From Pandoraea anhela (GTDB lineage Bacteria > Pseudomonadota > Gammaproteobacteria > Burkholderiales > Burkholderiaceae), in the NCBI RefSeq assembly GCF_902459655.1, contig NZ_CABPSB010000013.1, forward strand, positions 62,001 through 126,000: a DNA stretch of 64,000 nt, written 5' to 3'. Made by a program: the position numbers and the translations under genes. The notes beneath the pieces are model-generated. The model ran no database searches and had not been told where the DNA came from. It saw only the letters and a program-made list of their open reading frames with translations. Each line of letters begins with the position of its first letter. Position 1 is the first letter of the stretch. Shown piece by piece: positions 53,853 to 63,680 of the stretch.

Positions 53853-55412
53853 ATGCGTCTTCTGCGTCTCATCAAGATTGTCCTCGTCTGCTATCGATAC
53901 GGCCTCGACGAACTGGTGCTCTCGAGCATCCCTCATCCCATCGCGCGCGCGCTGCTGCGCGTACTCTCGTTCGGACGCAGCGGTCTGAGGGCGCCGCGTG
54001 GCGAGCGCCTGCGACTGGCGCTCGAGTCGCTCGGGCCGATCTTCGTGAAGTTCGGCCAGGTGCTCTCCACGCGTCGCGATCTGATGCCGCCGGACATCGC
54101 ACAGGAACTCGCCCGGTTGCAGGATCAGGTGCCGCCGTTCGATCCGCAGGTGGCGCATGCGAGCATCGAGAAGTCGCTCGGGCGTCCGCTCGACGAAGTG
54201 TTCGTGGAGTTCGAGCGCACGCCCGTGGCCAGCGCCTCGATCGCGCAGGTGCATTTCGCCCGTATTCGCGATGGCGAGCATGCGGGCAAGGAAGTCGCAG
54301 TCAAGGTGCTGCGGCCGAACATGCTCGGGGTGATCGACAGCGATCTGGCGCTCATGCGCGATCTGGCCGGCTGGGTGGAGCGTCTGTGGCCGGACGGCAA
54401 GCGGCTCAAGCCGCGCGAGGTGGTCGCCGAGTTCGACAAGTATCTGCACGACGAACTCGACCTGATGCGCGAAGCCGCGAATGCGGCGCAGCTTCGCCGC
54501 AATTTCATCGACTCCGGCATGCTGATGGTCCCGGAGATTTACTGGGAGTTCAGTTCCAGCTCGGTGCTCGTGATGGAGCGCATGCACGGCGTGCCGATCA
54601 GTCAGATCGAGGTGCTGCGCGAAGCCGGCGTCGATCTGAAGAAGCTGGCGCGCGAAGGCGTCGAAATCTTCTTCACGCAGTTCCTGCGCGACGGCTTCTT
54701 CCACGCCGACATGCACCCGGGCAACATTCTCGTCAGCCTCGACCCCGCAACGTTCGGCCGTTACATCGCGCTCGATTGCGGCATCGTGGGGGCGTTGTCC
54801 GAATTCGACAAGAACTATCTGGCACAGAACTTCCTTGCGTTCTTCCGGCGCGACTATCACCGCGTGGCGTCGCTGCATCTGGAGTCGGGATGGGTGCCGC
54901 CGGATACGCGTGTCGAGGAGTTGGAGGGGGCGATTCGCGCGGTGTGCGAGCCGTATTTCGATCGGCCGCTCAAGGAGATTTCGCTGGGGCTGGTGCTCAT
55001 GCGGCTGTTCCAGACGTCGCGCCGTTTCAACGTCGAGATTCAGCCGCAGCTCGTGCTGCTGCAAAAAACGCTGCTCAATATCGAGGGGCTGGGACGTCAG
55101 CTCGATCCCGACCTGGATCTGTGGAAGACCGCCAAGCCGTTCCTGGAGCGCTGGATGGCCGAGCAGATCGGGCCGCGCGGCTGGCTGGAGCGCCTGAAGG
55201 CCGAGGCGCCGCAATGGAGCAAGACGATGCCGCAGTTGCCGCGTCTCATCCATCAGGCGCTGGCCGCACATGCACGCCCGCAGGACGACACGCTGCTGCT
55301 AGCGTTGCTTCAGGAGCAACGTCGCACGAACCGTCTGCTGACCGGCGCGTTCTGTCTGGTGGGCGGTATCGCCGTCGGCGTGCTGACGGCGTTCGTCTGG
55401 CTGTACACCTGA
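53853..55412 (+). CDS. ubiB: Ubiquinone biosynthesis atypical kinase UbiB
   Basis: 519 residues of the ABC1/ADCK family. The KxGQ motif is in [20 protein letters not shown] (about residue 70), the Ala-rich loop [14 protein letters not shown] replaces the kinase P-loop, AVKVLRPNM has the Lys, [11 protein letters not shown] is the catalytic Asp region and IALDCGIVG the DFG equivalent. One or two C-terminal membrane helices ([20 protein letters not shown]) anchor it. It supports ubiquinone synthesis by an ATPase activity. GGAGG lies 11 bases before the ATG. It follows ubiJ by three bases. Confidence 0.96.
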   Translation: MRLLRLIKIVLVCYRYGLDELVLSSIPHPIARALLRVLSFGRSGLRAPRGERLRLALESLGPIFVKFGQVLSTRRDLMPPDIAQELARLQDQVPPFDPQVAHASIEKSLGRPLDEVFVEFERTPVASASIAQVHFARIRDGEHAGKEVAVKVLRPNMLGVIDSDLALMRDLAGWVERLWPDGKRLKPREVVAEFDKYLHDELDLMREAANAAQLRRNFIDSGMLMVPEIYWEFSSSSVLVMERMHGVPISQIEVLREAGVDLKKLAREGVEIFFTQFLRDGFFHADMHPGNILVSLDPATFGRYIALDCGIVGALSEFDKNYLAQNFLAFFRRDYHRVASLHLESGWVPPDTRVEELEGAIRAVCEPYFDRPLKEISLGLVLMRLFQTSRRFNVEIQPQLVLLQKTLLNIEGLGRQLDPDLDLWKTAKPFLERWMAEQIGPRGWLERLKAEAPQWSKTMPQLPRLIHQALAAHARPQDDTLLLALLQEQRRTNRLLTGAFCLVGGIAVGVLTAFVWLYT

Positions 55413-55451
55413 CGGCGTCGAAGGCGCGAGCGGATCACGCGGCAGGATGCC

Positions 55452-55498
<47 letters not shown>

Positions 55499-55593
55499 CG
55501 AGATGAACGATGCAATGAAACGTGACGCCGATGGCGCCGAGCCTCGTGAGCTTCATGAGCGAGAGGAGCATCGTGGTCTCAAGGGGGCGCCGG

Positions 55594-56274
55594 ATGTCCG
55601 TCGAGACGCATGATGAGGTACCCGATGATGCGCTGGGGAACATGGTGAAGGACAAGCTAAATCTCGAGACGGGGAATGTGCCGTCGTTCGCCAATCGCGA
55701 TCCGTCGCGCGCGGAGTTCTGGGACGAGCGTTTTGCCAACGCGTTCATGCCTTGGGATGCTGCCGGCGTGCCGAAAGCGTTGCAGGACTTCGTGGCGGGT
55801 GAGGGCGTGCCGCGCGCTACGCTGATCCCGGGCTGCGGCGCCGCACACGAAGCCGCGTGGCTCGACGCGCAGGGCTGGCCGGTGCGGGCCATCGACTTCT
55901 CGCCGGTGGCCGTGGAGTCGGCCAAAGCGCAGTTGGGGCCGCGCGCATCGCTTGTCGAACACGCCGATTTTTTCACCTATATGCCGCCGTTCACGCCCGA
56001 CGTGGTCTACGAACGGGCATTCCTCTGCGCCTTGCCGCGCAACCTCTGGCAGGACTACGCGCAGCGGATGGCGCAATTGCTGCCGTCGGGTGCGCGTCTG
56101 GCTGGATTTTTCTTTCTGAGAGAAACGCCGAAGGGGCCGCCGTTCGGCATAGGCCGAGACGGCCTCGACGCGCTGCTCTCGGCGGACTTCGTTTGTGAGG
56201 ACGCGTGGCCCATCGACGACTCGGTGCCGGTTTTCGCCGGTGCGGAACACTGGATGGTCTGGCGACGTCGCTGA
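55594..56274 (+). CDS. TPMT-like class I SAM-dependent methyltransferase
   Basis: 226 residues from the ATG at 55594, chosen because AAGGGGG lies six bases before it; two earlier in-frame ATGs (55522, 55555) would add a basic, poorly conserved leader. The thiopurine methyltransferase fold starts with FWDERFANAFMPWDAAGVPK, then SAM motif I TLIPGCGAAHEAAWLDAQGW, IDFSPVAVESAKAQ, and YERAFLCALPRNLWQDYAQR. ETPKGPPFGI follows the family pattern closely. The natural substrate is unknown. It follows ubiB across a repeat-bearing gap. Confidence 0.85.
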   Translation: MSVETHDEVPDDALGNMVKDKLNLETGNVPSFANRDPSRAEFWDERFANAFMPWDAAGVPKALQDFVAGEGVPRATLIPGCGAAHEAAWLDAQGWPVRAIDFSPVAVESAKAQLGPRASLVEHADFFTYMPPFTPDVVYERAFLCALPRNLWQDYAQRMAQLLPSGARLAGFFFLRETPKGPPFGIGRDGLDALLSADFVCEDAWPIDDSVPVFAGAEHWMVWRRR

Positions 56275-56693
56275 ACCGGCGAACTGCTGTCGCGATGGCG
56301 GGCAGCGCTCCCGGTGTTGGACGTACGCCACACGCGGGTACGGATACGAACTGTGCGTAACGTCCCGACAGCCGCCGGTATTGACCGGCATCGACGGGCA
56401 TCTAAGGAGATTCGTCATGACCGCTTGGGGGATTTGTGACTTTTTTCCCCGCGGGTCTCTCACGCCGCTATAATCGGCCCAAAATTTTTTCGCCAGGTGG
56501 CAAAAACGGGCGCCCCCGAGCGCTGAATCGCATCAGCCCCGTCATGCACGACCTGATTTTCTGTTGCCCGGAAGGCTGCGGCCCAAGGCTCGGTTTCGTT
56601 GGCTTGCGCGGCGGCTCCATGCGGCCGAATCGCGACCGCCACTGACGATTCCGGCCGGCATCCGTCGCCCTGGGGCTTGGCTGGGGCCGCGTT
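56275..56693. other. Intergenic region before the sodium symporter gene
   Basis: About 420 bases without a supported gene. TATAAT occurs at 56469-56474, 220 bases before the symporter start, but no good -35 lies at the right distance. A run of T and C (56441-56450) and an AAAATTTTTT tract (56482-56491) follow. If that is the promoter, the leader is long. Confidence 0.4.
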
Positions 56694-58136
56694 ATGCTGA
56701 TCTGGTTTGTCATTCTGTATTGGGTCATTTCGGTGGCCATCGGGCTGTTGGCCGCCCTCAAGGTCCGCAATACCAAGGATTTCACCGTCGCCGGTCGCCG
56801 TCTGCCTTACGGCATGGTCGTGGCCGTGGTGTTCGCCACGTGGTTCGGGTCGGAAGCCGTGCTGGGCATTCCCGCCACCTTCATCGGCGAAGGGCTGCGC
56901 GGTGTGGTGGCAGATCCGTTCGGCTCCTCGATGTGTCTGGTTCTCGTGGGCATGTTCTTCGCCCGCAAGCTGTATCGCATGAACCTCATGACGATCGGCG
57001 ACTTCTACAAGCTCAAGTACAACCGCACCGTCGAAGTGGTGACGTCGATCGCGATCGTGATCTCGTACCTCGGCTGGGTCGGCGCGCAGATCAAAGCGCT
57101 GGGGCTGGTCTTCCACACGGTGTCGGGCGGGGCGATGTCGGAGCCGACAGGCATGATCATCGGCGCCGTCTCGGTGCTCGCCTACACGCTGCTGGGCGGC
57201 ATGATCTCGGTGGCCGTGACCGACTTCATCCAGATGATCATCATCGTCGTGGGGCTGGTGTATATCGCCGTTGTCGTGTCGGGCATGGTGCCGGGCGGGG
57301 CGGAAGCCGTGATCGCGCATGCGTCGCAGGCCGGCAAGTTCGTGTTCCTGCCCGAGATGAATCCGGCGGATGTCCTGGCCTTCATCGCGGCGGGCGTGAC
57401 AATGATGTTCGGGTCGATTCCCCAGCAGGACGTGTTTCAGCGCGTGATGTCGTCGAAGTCGGAGAACATTGCGGTCTCCGGTTCGGTGACGGGCGGCGTG
57501 CTGTACTTCTTCTTTACGTTCATTCCGATTTTCCTCGCGTACTCGGCACTGCTGATCGCGCCGTCGATGGTGAACAAGTACATCGGCAGCGATCCGCAGC
57601 AGATCTTGCCGCAGTTGGTGCTCACCAGCGTGCCGATCGTCGCGCAGGTAATGTTCTTCGGCGCACTGCTCTCGGCCATCAAGAGCTGCGCGTCGGCCAC
57701 GTTGCTCGCACCGTCGGTGACGTTCGCGGAGAACATCGTCCGGCCGATGCTCAAGGGACGTATCGACGACAAACACCTGCTGCGTCTGATGCGTATCGTC
57801 GTGCTGTGCTTCACCGCGCTGGTGCTGGTGTATGCGCTGAATTCGAAGGCGTCGATTTTCCAGATGGTCGAGAGCGCCTACAAGGTCACGCTGGTGTGCT
57901 GCTTCGTGCCGCTGGCGTTCGGTTTGTACTGGAAGCGCTCCAGCTCGCTGGGCGGCACGCTGTCCGTGTTCTTCGGGCTGATCGTGTGGATCGCCTGCGA
58001 GGCGTTGGCGCCCGAGGCGCTCGTGCCGCCGCAACTGGCCGGTCTGCTGGCGTCGATTGCGGGCATGGTCCTGGGGTCGCTGCTGCAACCCGCATCGGAG
58101 CGTGGTCAGCCGCCGGAGCGGGTCTCGACGATCTGA
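56694..58136 (+). CDS. Sodium:solute symporter (SSS family)
   Basis: 480 residues with about 13 helices. Landmarks are LKVRNTKDFTVAGRRLPYGM, FATWFGSEAVLGIPATF, the sodium-site region TIGDFYKLKYNRTVEV, LAYTLLGGMISVAVTDFIQM (the SSS signature), and FGSIPQQDVFQRVMSSKS. It imports an organic solute with Na+; the substrate is not clear from sequence and could be a carboxylate or amino acid. It stands between the methyltransferase and fmdB genes on the same strand. The start is the first ATG in a good context (56694), although no strong ribosome site is seen. Confidence 0.88.
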   Translation: MLIWFVILYWVISVAIGLLAALKVRNTKDFTVAGRRLPYGMVVAVVFATWFGSEAVLGIPATFIGEGLRGVVADPFGSSMCLVLVGMFFARKLYRMNLMTIGDFYKLKYNRTVEVVTSIAIVISYLGWVGAQIKALGLVFHTVSGGAMSEPTGMIIGAVSVLAYTLLGGMISVAVTDFIQMIIIVVGLVYIAVVVSGMVPGGAEAVIAHASQAGKFVFLPEMNPADVLAFIAAGVTMMFGSIPQQDVFQRVMSSKSENIAVSGSVTGGVLYFFFTFIPIFLAYSALLIAPSMVNKYIGSDPQQILPQLVLTSVPIVAQVMFFGALLSAIKSCASATLLAPSVTFAENIVRPMLKGRIDDKHLLRLMRIVVLCFTALVLVYALNSKASIFQMVESAYKVTLVCCFVPLAFGLYWKRSSSLGGTLSVFFGLIVWIACEALAPEALVPPQLAGLLASIAGMVLGSLLQPASERGQPPERVSTI

Positions 58137-58391
58137 GTCATCTGAAGGCCCGACCGAGGCAGCCCGGGAGGTGAGCGCTCGCTCGGCTGCTGGAGTCCGT
58201 CGGATCGACATCGGGGCCATCGGGCTTGCTGAATCGGGAACGGGCTGAAATGAGGGAAAGGGCGGCGGCGGTCGCCCTTTGCCTTTCGTGGTGGGGCCGG
58301 ATACGTTGAATGCGGTAATGTCCGGCCTTGATCTTGCGCGCCGCCAACCCCATATATCACCGTACAAATCCCGAAAGCCTTGTGAAGCGGT

Positions 58392-58397
58392 TATAAT
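58392..58397 (+). promoter_or_regulatory. Candidate -10 box of the fmdB gene
   Basis: TATAAT sits 37 bases before the FmdB start codon, the expected distance for a short leader. The -35 is not conserved: the hexamer at the ideal spacing is TCCCGA. Confidence rests on the exact -10 match only. Confidence 0.35.
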
Positions 58398-58434
58398 TCA
58401 AGGCTTTGCGCGCCTTTTTCCGTCGGAAAGAATC

Positions 58435-58788
58435 ATGCCTATCTATGCCTATCGTTGCGAAACATGCGGTTTCGCCAAGGATGTGCTGCAAAAAATGAGC
58501 GACGATCCGCTCTCCCAGTGCCCGGAATGCGGCAAGGACACGTTTCGCAAGCAGGTAACGGCGGCCGGGTTCCAGCTCAAGGGCTCGGGGTGGTATGTGA
58601 CCGACTTCCGTGGCGGTTCCGGCGGCGCGAGCGCAACGGCGTCCGGCCCGGCAGCCTCGTCCGGTGAGAGTGCTTCGGCGGCTTCGTCTGCTGCGCCCGC
58701 TTCTTCGTCCGCGGCGTCCGCTGCGTCGGGCGGTGAATCGTCGAGCGCCCCTGCGGCAAGCTGCGGCGGCGGTTGCGCCTGCCACTGA
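58435..58788 (+). CDS. FmdB-type zinc-ribbon protein
   Basis: 117 residues. The zinc ribbon is MPIYAYRCETCGFAKDVLQK MSDDPLSQCPECG with paired CxxC motifs, then FRKQVTAAGFQLKGSGWYVT DFR. After residue 70 comes a Ser/Ala/Gly low-complexity tail ending SCGGGCACH, another Cys/His-rich end. FmdB proteins are small putative regulators of unknown target. GGAAAG lies five bases before the ATG. It begins a conserved set of genes (DUF502, aspS) on the same strand. Confidence 0.9.
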   Translation: MPIYAYRCETCGFAKDVLQKMSDDPLSQCPECGKDTFRKQVTAAGFQLKGSGWYVTDFRGGSGGASATASGPAASSGESASAASSAAPASSSAASAASGGESSSAPAASCGGGCACH

Positions 58789-58912
58789 GCCGGATCGCAT
58801 GACCCGACGTGCCGCACGCGCCCGACACGTCATCATTACCCGATAGCATTCAGTACCGCTTTCACGTTTCGCCCGCTGACCCAGTAGCCGCCCCATATTC
58901 GCGAGTCCTGCC

Positions 58913-59557
58913 ATGAGCGTCAAAAAACCCGCGTTGAAGACGATTTTCCTCACCGGCCTGCTGGTGCTGGTGCCCCTCGCCATCACGCTTTGGGTGCTGG
59001 GTCTGATCATCGGCACGATGGATCAGACCTTGTTGCTGCTGCCGGACGAGTGGCAGCCGTCGCGCCTGCTCGGCATGCGCGTGCCGGGCTTCGGCGTGGT
59101 GGTCACGCTCGCATTCGTGTTCGTGGTCGGCCTTCTGGCGCATAATTTCATTGGCCAGAAGCTGGTCGGCTGGTGGGAAGCCATTCTGACGCGCATTCCC
59201 ATCGTTGGACCCTTGTACGGCAGCGTCAAGCAGGTCTCCGATACGTTGCTCTCGAGCAACGGCAACGCGTTTCGCAAGGCGTTGCTCGTGCGGTATCCGC
59301 ACGGAGAGTCGTGGACCATCGCCTTCCTGACCGGCGCGCCGGGCGGCGATGTCGTCAATCACTTGCAGGGCGATTACGTGAGCGTCTATGTCCCGACGAC
59401 ACCGAACCCGACGTCAGGCTTCTTCCTGATGATGAAGGCGAGCGACGTCATCGAACTCGACATGACGGTCGATGCCGCACTGAAGTACATCGTATCGATG
59501 GGCGTGGTGGCGCCCGCCCACAACCCGCGCCAGCAACGTCCCGGCCCGCTCCTTTGA
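58913..59557 (+). CDS. DUF502-family membrane protein
   Basis: 214 residues. Two hydrophobic helices near the N-terminus ([20 protein letters not shown] and [20 protein letters not shown]) are followed by a soluble domain with [20 protein letters not shown], the family's hallmark, and [20 protein letters not shown]. Its cellular role is unknown, though it is widespread and often near aspS in this group. It lies between fmdB and aspS, 47 bases before aspS. Confidence 0.9.
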   Translation: MSVKKPALKTIFLTGLLVLVPLAITLWVLGLIIGTMDQTLLLLPDEWQPSRLLGMRVPGFGVVVTLAFVFVVGLLAHNFIGQKLVGWWEAILTRIPIVGPLYGSVKQVSDTLLSSNGNAFRKALLVRYPHGESWTIAFLTGAPGGDVVNHLQGDYVSVYVPTTPNPTSGFFLMMKASDVIELDMTVDAALKYIVSMGVVAPAHNPRQQRPGPLL

Positions 59558-59604
59558 GTCACCGGGATCTGTCGACGCCATTTTTTGAAAATCGGAACAG
59601 CAAA

Positions 59605-61407
59605 ATGTCCATGCGTACCTCCTACTGCGGTCTGGTGACCGAGCAACAACTGGGCCAAACGGTCAAGCTTTGTGGCTGGGTCAATCGCCGCCGTGATCAC
59701 GGCGGGGTCATCTTCATCGACCTGCGCGATCGCGAGGGTCTGGTGCAGGTCGTGTGCGATCCGGACCGCGCGGAGATGTTCAAGGCCGCCGAAGGCCTGC
59801 GCAATGAATTCTGCGTGCAGATCACGGGCCTGGTGCGCAGCCGTCCGGCCGGCACCGAGAACGCCAACCTGACGAGCGGCAAGATCGAAGTGCTCTGCCA
59901 CGAACTCCAGGTGCTCAACCCGTCGGTCACGCCCCCGTTCCAGCTCGACGACGAAAACCTGTCGGAAACCACGCGCCTCACGCATCGCGTGCTGGACCTG
60001 CGTCGTCCGCAAATGCAATACAACCTGCGCCTGCGTTACAAGGTGGCGATGGAAGTGCGCAAGTATCTCGACGCGCAGGGCTTCATCGACATCGAAACGC
60101 CGATGCTCACGAAGAGCACCCCGGAAGGCGCGCGCGACTATCTCGTGCCGTCGCGTGTGAACGCCGGCATGTTCTTCGCGCTGCCGCAGTCGCCACAGTT
60201 GTTCAAGCAGTTGCTGATGGTGGCCGGCTTCGACCGTTACTATCAGATCACCAAGTGCTTCCGCGACGAAGACCTGCGTGCCGACCGTCAGCCGGAATTC
60301 ACGCAGATCGACTGCGAGACTTCGTTCCTCTCGGAGCAGGAAATCCGCGATCTGTTCGAGAACATGGTGCGTCACGTGTTCAAGGAAGCCATCGACGTCG
60401 ATCTCGACGCGAAGGTGCCGGTGATGGAATACGCCGAAGCGATGCGTCGCTTCGGTTCGGACAAGCCGGATCTGCGCGTGAAGCTCGAATTCACCGAACT
60501 GACCGATGTGATGGCCGATGTGGACTTCAAGGTCTTCTCGGTGCCGGCGACGACCGAAGGCGGCCGTGTGGTCGCCCTGCGTGTGCCGGGCGGTGCGGAG
60601 ATCTCGCGTAGCGAAATCGACGCCTACACCGACTTCGTGAAGATCTACGGCGCGAAGGGTCTGGCCTGGATCAAGGTCAATGAAGTCGCCAAGGGCCGCG
60701 ACGGTCTGCAAAGCCCGATCGTGAAGAACCTGCACGACGCCGCGATCGCTTCGATCCTCGAGCGCACCGGCGCGCAGGACGGCGACATCATTTTCTTCGG
60801 CGCGGACAAGGCCAAGGTCGTCAACGACGGTATCGGCGCGCTGCGTCTGAAGATCGGTCATTCGGAATTCGGCAAGGCTCACGGCCTGTTCGAAGCCGGC
60901 TGGCGCCCGCTGTGGGTTGTCGACTTCCCGATGTTCGAGTACGACGAGGAAGACGCTCGCTGGGTCGCTTGCCATCACCCGTTCACGAGCCCGAAGGACG
61001 AGCACATCGACTATCTCGAGACCGACCCGGGCAAGTGCCTGGCGAAGGCTTACGATATGGTGCTCAACGGTTGGGAAATCGGCGGCGGTTCGGTGCGTAT
61101 CTTCCAGGAAGAAGTGCAGAGCAAGGTGTTCCGTGCGCTCAAGCTGGGTGAGGAAGAAGCTCGCGCGAAGTTCGGCTTCCTGCTCGACGCGCTGCAATAC
61201 GGCGCGCCCCCGCACGGCGGTATCGCCTTCGGTCTGGACCGCGTCATCACGATGATGGCCGGCGCCGACTCGATTCGCGACGTGATCGCCTTCCCGAAGA
61301 CGCAACGTGCGCAGGATCTGCTCACGCAAGCGCCGTCGGCGGTGGACGAGCGTCAACTGCGCGACCTGCACATCCGCCTGCGTCAGACCGAAGCGCCGAA
61401 GGTCTAA
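59605..61407 (+). CDS. aspS: Aspartyl-tRNA synthetase
   Basis: 600 residues, full length. The N-terminal OB-fold (about 1-110) has [20 protein letters not shown]; class II motif 2 is [20 protein letters not shown], and motif 3 is [16 protein letters not shown] near the C-terminus. The bacterial GAD insertion lies between motifs 2 and 3 ([20 protein letters not shown]). It charges tRNA-Asp; in related organisms lacking AsnRS it may also charge tRNA-Asn for later amidation, which cannot be judged here. The start at 59605 has CGGAAC six bases upstream; M3 at 59611 is an alternative. A terminator follows at 61493. Confidence 0.97.
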   Translation: MSMRTSYCGLVTEQQLGQTVKLCGWVNRRRDHGGVIFIDLRDREGLVQVVCDPDRAEMFKAAEGLRNEFCVQITGLVRSRPAGTENANLTSGKIEVLCHELQVLNPSVTPPFQLDDENLSETTRLTHRVLDLRRPQMQYNLRLRYKVAMEVRKYLDAQGFIDIETPMLTKSTPEGARDYLVPSRVNAGMFFALPQSPQLFKQLLMVAGFDRYYQITKCFRDEDLRADRQPEFTQIDCETSFLSEQEIRDLFENMVRHVFKEAIDVDLDAKVPVMEYAEAMRRFGSDKPDLRVKLEFTELTDVMADVDFKVFSVPATTEGGRVVALRVPGGAEISRSEIDAYTDFVKIYGAKGLAWIKVNEVAKGRDGLQSPIVKNLHDAAIASILERTGAQDGDIIFFGADKAKVVNDGIGALRLKIGHSEFGKAHGLFEAGWRPLWVVDFPMFEYDEEDARWVACHHPFTSPKDEHIDYLETDPGKCLAKAYDMVLNGWEIGGGSVRIFQEEVQSKVFRALKLGEEEARAKFGFLLDALQYGAPPHGGIAFGLDRVITMMAGADSIRDVIAFPKTQRAQDLLTQAPSAVDERQLRDLHIRLRQTEAPKV

Positions 61408-61492
61408 GCCGTCGGGTCGATATCGGATCGATATCGGATCGGCGCGCCAACGCCGGAACGACTGTTCCGGCGTCGCGCGCAACGCCGCAGCG

Positions 61493-61530
61493 AAACCCCC
61501 TCTGCCGTCAGGCGAGGGGGGTTTGTTTTA
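61493..61530 (+). terminator. Intrinsic terminator after aspS
   Basis: AAACCCCCTC pairs with GAGGGGGGTTT (one G bulged) around an 11-base loop and is followed by GTTTTAT. A second, 9-bp hairpin (CGCCGGAAC / GTTCCGGCG, 61451-61472) precedes it. Confidence 0.88.
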
Positions 61531-61716
61531 TCGTAAGGTTTGAGCGCGCGCGGGGGCGCGCTGGGGCAGTAGGGGCTGGGGCAATGTCGGGCGACGCCAC
61601 GCGATGGCAGTGCGTGCCGTGATGTTGGGGATAGGGACGCCGCAACGTCGTGCATGCCCGATACAATGCATCATCGTCGACATTGTCGTCATCGCCGCAT
61701 GAACCCGGTTGCCTGC

Positions 61717-62199
61717 ATGAAGCCCTTCAAAATTCCCGAATCCGTGCTCGTCGTGATTTACACACCGGCGCTCGACGTTCTGCTCATCGAGCGCGCCGAC
61801 GCCGGGAATTTCTGGCAATCGGTCACCGGCAGCAAGGACCGGCTCGACGAGCCGCTGGCCGAGACGGCCGTGCGCGAAGTGTTCGAGGAGACGGGCATCC
61901 GCGTGGCGAACGGCACGCTGGTGCCCGAGACGGCGCTGACCGACTGGCATCATCAGATTCAATACAACATCTACCCGCGCTGGGCGCATCGCTACGCCCC
62001 CGGCGTGACGCGCAATACCGAGCATTGGTTCGGGCTTTGCGTGCCGGAAAACACACCGGTGACGCTATCGCCGCGAGAACACGTCAATCACGTCTGGTTG
62101 CCCTGGGAGCAGGCCGCCGCGCGTTGTTTCTCTCCCTCGAACGGCGACGCCATCCGGCAATTGCCGTTGCGGGTTCGTCAGCCCTTCGTCAGTAGTTAA
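61717..62199 (+). CDS. nudB: Dihydroneopterin triphosphate diphosphatase (Nudix)
   Basis: 160 residues from ATG 61717; another in-frame ATG lies 18 bases upstream. It cleaves pyrophosphate from dihydroneopterin triphosphate in folate synthesis. It matches E. coli NudB at SVLVVIYTPALDVLLIERAD, NFWQSVTGSKDRL, HRYAPGVTRNTEHWF and VNHVWLPW. The Nudix box has the core REVFEETG with one extra residue in its GX5E part. No clear ribosome site is seen. It begins 309 bases after aspS and ends 22 bases before clsB. Confidence 0.92.
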   Translation: MKPFKIPESVLVVIYTPALDVLLIERADAGNFWQSVTGSKDRLDEPLAETAVREVFEETGIRVANGTLVPETALTDWHHQIQYNIYPRWAHRYAPGVTRNTEHWFGLCVPENTPVTLSPREHVNHVWLPWEQAAARCFSPSNGDAIRQLPLRVRQPFVSS

Positions 62200-62221
62200 T
62201 TCGTGATCCGAATCATTGACG

Positions 62222-63379
62222 ATGAGCAAGTACCTGCCTTTCTCCCACGATAACCAACTGGCGCTGCTCTATCTCGGCGAGCATTACTTCACTGCGCTCA
62301 TTGCCGCTATCGACGCCGCGAAGCACGATGTGGCGCTCGAGACGTACATCTTCGAGGCGGACGATGCCGGCGAGAACGTTTCCGCCGCGCTGCGCCGGGC
62401 CGCAGAGCGCGGCGTCAAGGTGCGGGTGATTACGGACGGCGTCGGGACGAGCCGGCGATTGCCGTACATCGAGTCGTGGCGCGAGTGCGGCGTGATGCAT
62501 CGCGTCTACAACCCGCATCTGTTCGGCAAGTTCGGTTTCTCGCGCACGCATCGCAAGATCGCGATCGTCGATCGTGAAGTGGCGTTCGTCGGCGGCATCA
62601 ACATCATCGACGACCACAACGGCGGTGGCGGCGTGCGCATGGACGATCCGCGCTGGGATTTCGCGGTGCAGTGCCGCGGGCCGATCGTTGCCGAGATCGC
62701 GACGGCGTTTCACATTCAGTGGGTGCGTCTGGCGCCGGGGTATCTGGGTACGCCGTTTCGGCATCGGCGTCGGGGGCAACGCGGTCGCCTGCACGCCCCT
62801 TACGCCGGGCAAGCGGCCTTCGTCGCCCGTGACAACCTTCACAATCGTCGGGCCGTCGAGAAAGCCTATCTGATGGCGTTGGGACGTGCGCGTCATGAGG
62901 TCTGGCTCGCCAACCCTTACTTCGTGCCGGGCCGACGGCTGCGACGTGCGCTGACACAGGCAGCCCGGCGCGGCGTGGCCGTGCATCTGCTCATCGGCCG
63001 CAAGGAATTTCGTCTGCTCGATACCGCCGTGCCCTGGCTGTACGCCAAATTGCTCGACGCCGGCGTGCGCATCGCCGAGTACGATATGCGGCAATTGCAC
63101 GGCAAGGTGGCCGTCGTCGACGATATCTGGGCGACGGTCGGGTCGTCGAATCTCGATGCCCTGTCCCTGTTCTTGAACCACGAAGCCAATGTGGTCGTGC
63201 TCGACGATCCAGTCGTCATCCAGTTGCGCGACCACATTCGCGAAGCCTTCACGCAGGCGCGCCAGATCGACCCGGCGCGCTACGGCGAGCGCTCGCGCTG
63301 GCGACGCTTTCGCCAGTGGACGGCGTACCGGCTCTATCGTCTCGCCATGAAGGTCCTCACGCGCGGCAAATACGACTGA
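62222..63379 (+). CDS. clsB: Cardiolipin synthase B
   Basis: 385 residues with two phospholipase D (HKD) motifs: HRKIAIVDREVAFVGGINI at about 115 and HGKVAVVDDIWATVGSSNLD at about 295. These His/Lys/Asp pairs form one active site that makes cardiolipin from phosphatidylglycerol (and phosphatidylethanolamine in ClsC-like cases). There is no N-terminal membrane helix pair as in ClsA, which supports the ClsB type. The C-terminal SRWRRFRQWTAYRLYRLAMK is basic and may touch the membrane. The start at 62222 gives the usual MSKYLPF; nudB is just upstream. Confidence 0.93.
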   Translation: MSKYLPFSHDNQLALLYLGEHYFTALIAAIDAAKHDVALETYIFEADDAGENVSAALRRAAERGVKVRVITDGVGTSRRLPYIESWRECGVMHRVYNPHLFGKFGFSRTHRKIAIVDREVAFVGGINIIDDHNGGGGVRMDDPRWDFAVQCRGPIVAEIATAFHIQWVRLAPGYLGTPFRHRRRGQRGRLHAPYAGQAAFVARDNLHNRRAVEKAYLMALGRARHEVWLANPYFVPGRRLRRALTQAARRGVAVHLLIGRKEFRLLDTAVPWLYAKLLDAGVRIAEYDMRQLHGKVAVVDDIWATVGSSNLDALSLFLNHEANVVVLDDPVVIQLRDHIREAFTQARQIDPARYGERSRWRRFRQWTAYRLYRLAMKVLTRGKYD

Positions 63380-63680
63380 CCGGCGGCGGGCACACGCAGG
63401 ACCGGCCCGCCATTCGACCGCTTCAGGCGCTCGATACCCCCCGCAACGCCTCCCCGCGGCACGCGCCGCATACGCGTCCGAGATGACACCGTCCCGACGT
63501 CCGTCACCCGGCCCAGCCCTTGTCCGGCGGCCCGCGCACGCTCGTCCGTCACCCAATACCGATTAGGTATTCCGATCTAATAAATTCCTTGTGACGCCAT
63601 GGACGTTTCCCAATAATAGGACGGCCGTTCGATTTTTTGGTTAGCATCGGAGAACGGATAACCAAAGCGATGCAAAACAT
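63380..63680. promoter_or_regulatory. Intergenic region with candidate TetR operator
   Basis: 300 bases before the TetR gene, AT-rich in its last 130. TTGGTTA (63637-63643) is repeated inverted as TAACCAA (63659-63665), centre-to-centre 22 bases, which is two turns of the helix. A second inverted repeat, AATACC-N5-GGTATT, lies at 63555-63571. Either could be the regulator's own site. No terminator for clsB is obvious. Confidence 0.5.
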
